From Clostridia bacterium (lineage in GTDB: Bacteria; Bacillota; Clostridia; Oscillospirales; Oscillospiraceae), in NCBI GenBank assembly GCA_021153265.1, contig JAGKTU010000064.1, positions 1 through 12,795 on the forward strand: a stretch of DNA of 12,795 bases. Reading direction: 5' to 3'. Shown one piece after another: positions 12,379 to 12,795 of this stretch (positions within the stretch are counted from its first letter, which is position 1; every line of letters begins with the position of its first letter). The notes under the pieces are model-generated. The model saw only the letters and a program-made list of their open reading frames with translations. It ran no database searches and was not told the DNA's origin. Both the position numbers and the translations under genes were made by a program.

Positions 12379-12795
12379 TTACAGCAGGGTGGAGAAGTGC
12401 TTGATGGTGCGGACCATCTGAGAAACGTAGGAGTTCTCGTTGTCGTACCAGGAGACGACCTGAACCTGGGTCTTGCCGTCGGGCAGCTTGTTGACCATGG
12501 TCTGGGTAGCGTCGAACAGGGAGCCGAAGGTCATGCCGACGATGTCGGAGGAGACGATCTCGTCCTCGGTGTAGCCGTAGGACTCGGTAGCAGCAGCCTT
12601 CATGGCAGCGTTGATCTCAGCAACGGTGACTTCCTTAGCGACAACAGCGTTCAGGATGGTGGTGGAGCCGGTGGGGGTGGGGATACGCTGTGCAGCGCCG
12701 ATCAGCTTGCCGTTCAGCTCGGGGATAACCAGGCCGATAGCCTTAGCAGCACCGGTGGAGTTGGGAACGATGTTGATAGCGCCAGCGCGGGAACG
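12379..12795 (-). CDS. gap: Glyceraldehyde-3-phosphate dehydrogenase, C-terminal part (runs off the window)
   Basis: Glycolytic NAD-dependent enzyme converting glyceraldehyde 3-phosphate to 1,3-bisphosphoglycerate in the cytosol. The reading frame is open from the window edge to the TAA at 12379-12381 and gives 138 residues, about 40 percent of the usual 335. Recognisable pieces in order: a segment with NIVPNSTGAAKAIGLVIPEL, then RIPTPTGS, VSSDIVG and SWYDNENSYVSQMVRTIKHF (the last ending four residues before the C-terminus). These are typical of type I bacterial GAPDH. The catalytic cysteine and histidine and the NAD fold lie beyond 12795 and cannot be checked. The ATG at 12601-12603 is an internal methionine, not a start. 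Confidence 0.95.
   Translation of the reverse strand, partial: RSRAGAINIVPNSTGAAKAIGLVIPELNGKLIGAAQRIPTPTGSTTILNAVVAKEVTVAEINAAMKAAATESYGYTEDEIVSSDIVGMTFGSLFDATQTMVNKLPDGKTQVQVVSWYDNENSYVSQMVRTIKHFSTLL

Noticed and set aside
1..12795. CRISPR arrays, insertion sequences, tRNA/rRNA genes, riboswitches
   Set aside because: No regularly spaced direct repeats, transposase-like frames, cloverleaf sequences or known riboswitch cores were recognised.

Overview
The window looks like a chromosomal segment of a GC-rich Bacillota (class Clostridia, most likely Oscillospiraceae-like). The grounds are HrcA/CIRCE control of the heat-shock genes, a DnaK lacking the proteobacterial-type insert in its ATPase domain, strong AGGAGG ribosome sites, C-ending codons, a MelB-like (GPH) symporter and zinc-ribbon surface proteins. 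The exact taxon is inference. No phage, insertion sequence, CRISPR, tRNA or rRNA was seen, and no gene-free stretch exceeds 300 bases (the longest is the first 238).

Bases 1-5459 are the class I heat-shock locus. A short dispersed-type hairpin repeat (22-70) precedes a sigma-A promoter embedded in two overlapping CIRCE operators (174-224). Then come hrcA, grpE and dnaK, a strong terminator, a small NimA-like flavin-barrel gene, and dnaJ, whose ribosome site overlaps the stop of the NimA-like gene. HrcA represses the operon and the DnaK-DnaJ-GrpE machine is its output. The extra gene between dnaK and dnaJ, the internal terminator and a cysteine-rich DnaK tail are its unusual points.

Bases 5460-8461 hold nucleotide-metabolism and envelope genes. 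These are a dCMP-deaminase-type enzyme with its own consensus promoter, a lipoprotein, a convergent small membrane protein, and nrdR (ribonucleotide reductase repressor) translationally coupled to an SdpI-like membrane protein. The deaminase and NrdR both bear on deoxynucleotide supply, but they are separate transcription units.

Bases 8469-10614 carry two minus-strand genes: a zinc-ribbon/transmembrane/TPR-like protein and a lipoprotein. They share a 160-residue C-terminal domain that aligns without gaps at about half identity. The lipoprotein at 6139 carries a diverged third copy. This domain, displayed outside the cell in three architectures within 4.5 kb, is the best candidate for something undescribed here.

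Bases 10684-12203 encode a GPH-family sugar:cation symporter ending in a 14-bp terminator. After a short intergenic region comes the 3' part of a minus-strand glyceraldehyde-3-phosphate dehydrogenase gene, which runs off the right edge. Almost every transcription unit has a recognisable sigma-A promoter and an intrinsic terminator, so operon limits can be drawn with fair confidence.
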